From the NCBI RefSeq assembly GCF_003430825.1, contig NZ_CP024047.1:806001-870000 (forward strand): 64,000 nt of DNA, given 5' to 3'. This document shows positions 62,132-64,000 of the stretch, in pieces (position 1 is the first letter of the stretch; each line of letters begins with the position of its first letter). A model generated the notes under the pieces. That model was not told the DNA's origin, searched no databases, and worked only from the letters and a program-made list of their open reading frames with translations. Both the position numbers and the translations under genes were made by a program. The stretch comes from Natrarchaeobaculum sulfurireducens (GTDB lineage Archaea; Halobacteriota; Halobacteria; Halobacteriales; Natrialbaceae).

Positions 62132-62341
62132 TCAACTGATTGCTGTCTTCTCTATCGGTTCTTTGGGTTGGACGATCTGCTCACGGATTGGCAACCACTC
62201 CCCCGTGGGACGATGGTTCTCAACCGAGTTTGTGAGGTGAAGTAGGTCTCCAGAGACCGCCGAGACAGTCTTTTTATCATCCGCCAGTGAGAGTCCTCCG
62301 TCATCCCATAGTTTGTACCCAAGTGTTCTCGAGCCGTTGCA
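62132..62341 (-). pseudogene. coding-like remnant without start codon
   Basis: A 69-codon open frame on the minus strand ending TGA at 62132. It reads LGYKLWDDGGLSLADDKKTV, SGDLLHLTNSVENHRPTGEW, LPIREQIVQPKEP, which is coding in style, but no ATG or GTG opens it and a stop precedes it. No family is recognised. The rest of 61987-62507 shows nothing else. Confidence 0.35.
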
Positions 62342-62507
62342 TCAGATAGCTGTTACTCAGTTGGTGGTTTGTCGAACTCCAGACTGCGAAGCCGGGGGTT
62401 GTGAACCTACTCGTATTTGATATCGCATAATTCTGTTTATGATGACTACTCTCTCGGCCAACGCCCGTGTCACGACGTTTTTACGTTCACACCGGCTATC
62501 TCGAGTC

Positions 62508-63416
62508 ATGGTGCGGAACGTCGCCGGAACGCTCCCGGAACTCGAAGACGAGGACTTCTATCTCCTTTCGGGGATCGAACAGGGGATGCGCTTTTCGGAG
62601 TGGGTCCAGCGCGAGAAGCTCCCGAAGTTCACCGGCCTCACCGACGAAGAGGTGACGTATCGACTCGAGCGCTGTCTCAAACGCGGCCTGGTCGAGAAAA
62701 AGACCATTCAGTACGAAGGCTACACCCTCCAGTTCGAGGGCTACGATCTGCTCGCATTGCGCGCACTCGTCGAGCGCGATACCATCTCGGAGTTCGGTTC
62801 GCCGCTCGGAGTCGGCAAGGAAAGCGACGTCTACGAGGTCAAATCCTACAAGCCGCTGGCCCTGAAGTACCACCGCGAGGGCTACACCAACTTCCGGGAG
62901 GTCCACAAGGAACGAGATTACACATCCGACAACCGCCACGTCTCCTGGATGTACACGGCCCGGAAGGCGGCCGAACGCGAATACGAGATCCTCGAGTCGC
63001 TGTTTCCCGACGTCTCGGTCCCGCGCCCGATCGACCAGAACCGCCATGCCATCGTTATGGAGAAGATGGACGGCGTCGAACTCTCGCGGGTCAAACTCAC
63101 GGACGGGCAGGTGCTGGGCGTGCTCGATCTGTTACTCTCCGAACTCACGCGTGCTCACGACGCGGGATACGTCCACGCGGACATGAGCGAGTACAACGTC
63201 TTCGTCGGCGAGGACGGCGTGACGATCTTCGACTGGCCACAGGCCGTCCCGACTGACCACGAAAACGCCGCGGAGTTCCTGGCTCGCGACGTCGAGAACC
63301 TCCTCGGCTACTTCCGTCGGAAGTATCCACGGAAAGTCCCGGAGGACGTCTCGAGTGGGGACCTCGCGACGTCGATCGCCGACGGGTCGTTCGAGAGTGT
63401 GGCGAACGTCGTCTAG
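62508..63416 (+). CDS. rio2: RIO2 serine/threonine protein kinase
   Basis: 302 residues. An N-terminal winged helix (EDEDFYLLSGIEQGMRFSEWV ... KRGLVEKKTIQYEGY in parts) precedes the RIO kinase domain: GVGKESDVYEV (phosphate loop), ALKYHREGYTNF, HADMSEYNVFV (catalytic Asp and Asn) and IFDWPQAVP (metal Asp). The winged helix distinguishes RIO2 from RIO1. RIO2 acts in 18S/16S rRNA maturation of the small ribosomal subunit. The start at 62508 is chosen at the first conserved residues. Confidence 0.93.
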   Translation: MVRNVAGTLPELEDEDFYLLSGIEQGMRFSEWVQREKLPKFTGLTDEEVTYRLERCLKRGLVEKKTIQYEGYTLQFEGYDLLALRALVERDTISEFGSPLGVGKESDVYEVKSYKPLALKYHREGYTNFREVHKERDYTSDNRHVSWMYTARKAAEREYEILESLFPDVSVPRPIDQNRHAIVMEKMDGVELSRVKLTDGQVLGVLDLLLSELTRAHDAGYVHADMSEYNVFVGEDGVTIFDWPQAVPTDHENAAEFLARDVENLLGYFRRKYPRKVPEDVSSGDLATSIADGSFESVANVV

Positions 63417-63642
63417 TGCACTCTTTTGTGAGCCTCGTTTCGGAGATCCTTGGTCGGCTCGTCGGTGAGCACCGAGAAGGTGGTAGTCTCGCCGATGACC
63501 CGCTGAGACGGTGGTAGTCTCGCGAATCGTGGACCTCGAATTCATTGGTCGGAGCTCACGAACGACATGCGACCTCGTGGCGGTTCAAAAAGACGGTTGT
63601 CGAGTCGACCTTCCCGGGTTGCTGACTGGAAAGAGGTGGTTC

Positions 63643-63860
63643 CTACGCCGATTCGATTTCGTCGACCAGGTCGATCACACGTTGTTGGATCTCGTCGCGA
63701 ATTCGACCGACGTCGGCCGCCGATTTCCCGTCCGGGTCCTCGAGGTTCCAGTCCCGGTTCTCGCCGGCCCAGCCCGCCGGACAGACGTCGTCGGCTGAAC
63801 AGCCCATGGTGAGACGTAGTCGCTCTCCTGGATTCCTTCGAACGTGATTTCACGGGGAGT
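63643..63860 (-). pseudogene. arsenate reductase / low-MW phosphatase C-terminal remnant
   Basis: The minus strand reads REITFEGIQESDYV, then after a one-base shift MGCSADDVCPAGWAGENRDW, NLEDPDG, VGRIRDEIQQRVIDLVDEIESA and a stop at 63643. VTMGCSADDVCPAGWAGE is the ArsC-type C-terminus. The first half, including the CxxxxxR loop, is missing. The frame break sits just before the ATG at 63807. Confidence 0.6.
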
Positions 63861-63865
63861 CCGCC

Positions 63866-64000
63866 ACGACCTGTCGTCCCCATCGCAATCAGGTCGATCC
63901 CCTCAGATTCTACGTAGTCAGTGATCCCGTCGGCAGGAGTCCCCTCCGTGACCGTCGTCTCGACGTCGAGGCCGCGTTCCCGTGCATCCGCAGCGAGTGT
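63866..64000 (-). pseudogene. UspA-family fragment, fused to arsC remnant
   Basis: From the window edge the minus strand reads DARERGLDVETTVTEGTPAD, GITDYVESEGIDLIAMGTTGRGGL, the second half of a universal stress protein. The expected final GSVAERV segment is replaced abruptly by the ArsC-like sequence at about 63866. The upstream part lies outside the window. Confidence 0.55.

Noticed and set aside
63479-63523. Direct repeat GGTGGTAGTCTCGC (63479-63492 and 63510-63523)
   Set aside because: Only two 14-bp copies 31 bp apart; could be a small tandem duplication in a minus-strand remnant (GETTTFSVLTDEP). Not enough for a functional call.

Overview
The window is haloarchaeal chromosome, most likely from a member of the Natrialbales-type lineages, although the genus cannot be fixed from sequence alone. 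The evidence is high GC with very frequent CTCGAG words, acidic proteins, TATA boxes about 25 bp ahead of start codons (leaderless transcripts), and archaeal or haloarchaeal marker genes: carS (archaeol lipid synthesis), a bat-type regulator, the bacterioruberin genes crtD-lyeJ-cruF, aglB-type N-glycosylation, cdrL-cdrS-ftsZ2, ncsA and rio2.

Layout. 0-7.5 kb: end of a BCCT osmolyte transporter, a class-III aminotransferase, a carotenoid oxygenase, an AbgA-like M20 amidohydrolase, a D-2-hydroxyacid dehydrogenase and an ectoine-hydrolase-like (DoeA/EutD) M24 protein. The aminotransferase and the DoeA-like gene share a 17-bp palindromic upstream motif, which suggests a solute-catabolism regulon. 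7.5-17 kb: housekeeping (carS, pyrE, trmO, thrS, msrB, an ornithine-cyclodeaminase-family gene) mixed with small zinc-ribbon and membrane proteins and one collapsed SDR gene. 17-24.7 kb: carotenoid block, with bat and crtB on one strand and the overlapping crtD-lyeJ-cruF operon on the other. 24.7-28 kb: a nested inverted-repeat element and a membrane-anchored protein made of about 13 YegP/DUF1508-like modules. 28-42 kb: S-layer/N-glycan block (aglF, aglR, GT61, GT2, aglG-like, aglB). An IS5-type insertion with a clean 8-bp target duplication sits between two paralogous ParB-like genes in an AT-rich, probably acquired stretch. 42.6-48 kb: a HicBA pair, tRNA-Tyr, the cell-division operon with an array of GTAAGAC operators, and a broken nucleotidyltransferase next to a TumE-like toxin/wHTH pair. 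48-57 kb: mostly single housekeeping genes, ending with a seven-helix protein that aligns without gaps to parts of bacteriorhodopsin but lacks the retinal-binding lysine. 57-62.5 kb: transposon remains, then a lower-GC cassette nrdR - 36-codon ORF - nrdB - nrdA (class I ribonucleotide reductase). 62.5-64 kb: rio2, and decayed arsC and uspA fragments at the edge.

The features best worth follow-up are the lysine-less opsin homologue, the class I RNR/NrdR cassette with its translationally coupled mini-ORF, the GTAAGAC operator array in front of cdrS-ftsZ2, the multi-module YegP protein, the paired ParB-like proteins in the glycosylation locus, and the shared operator of the putative ectoine-use genes. 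No CRISPR array and no rRNA were seen.
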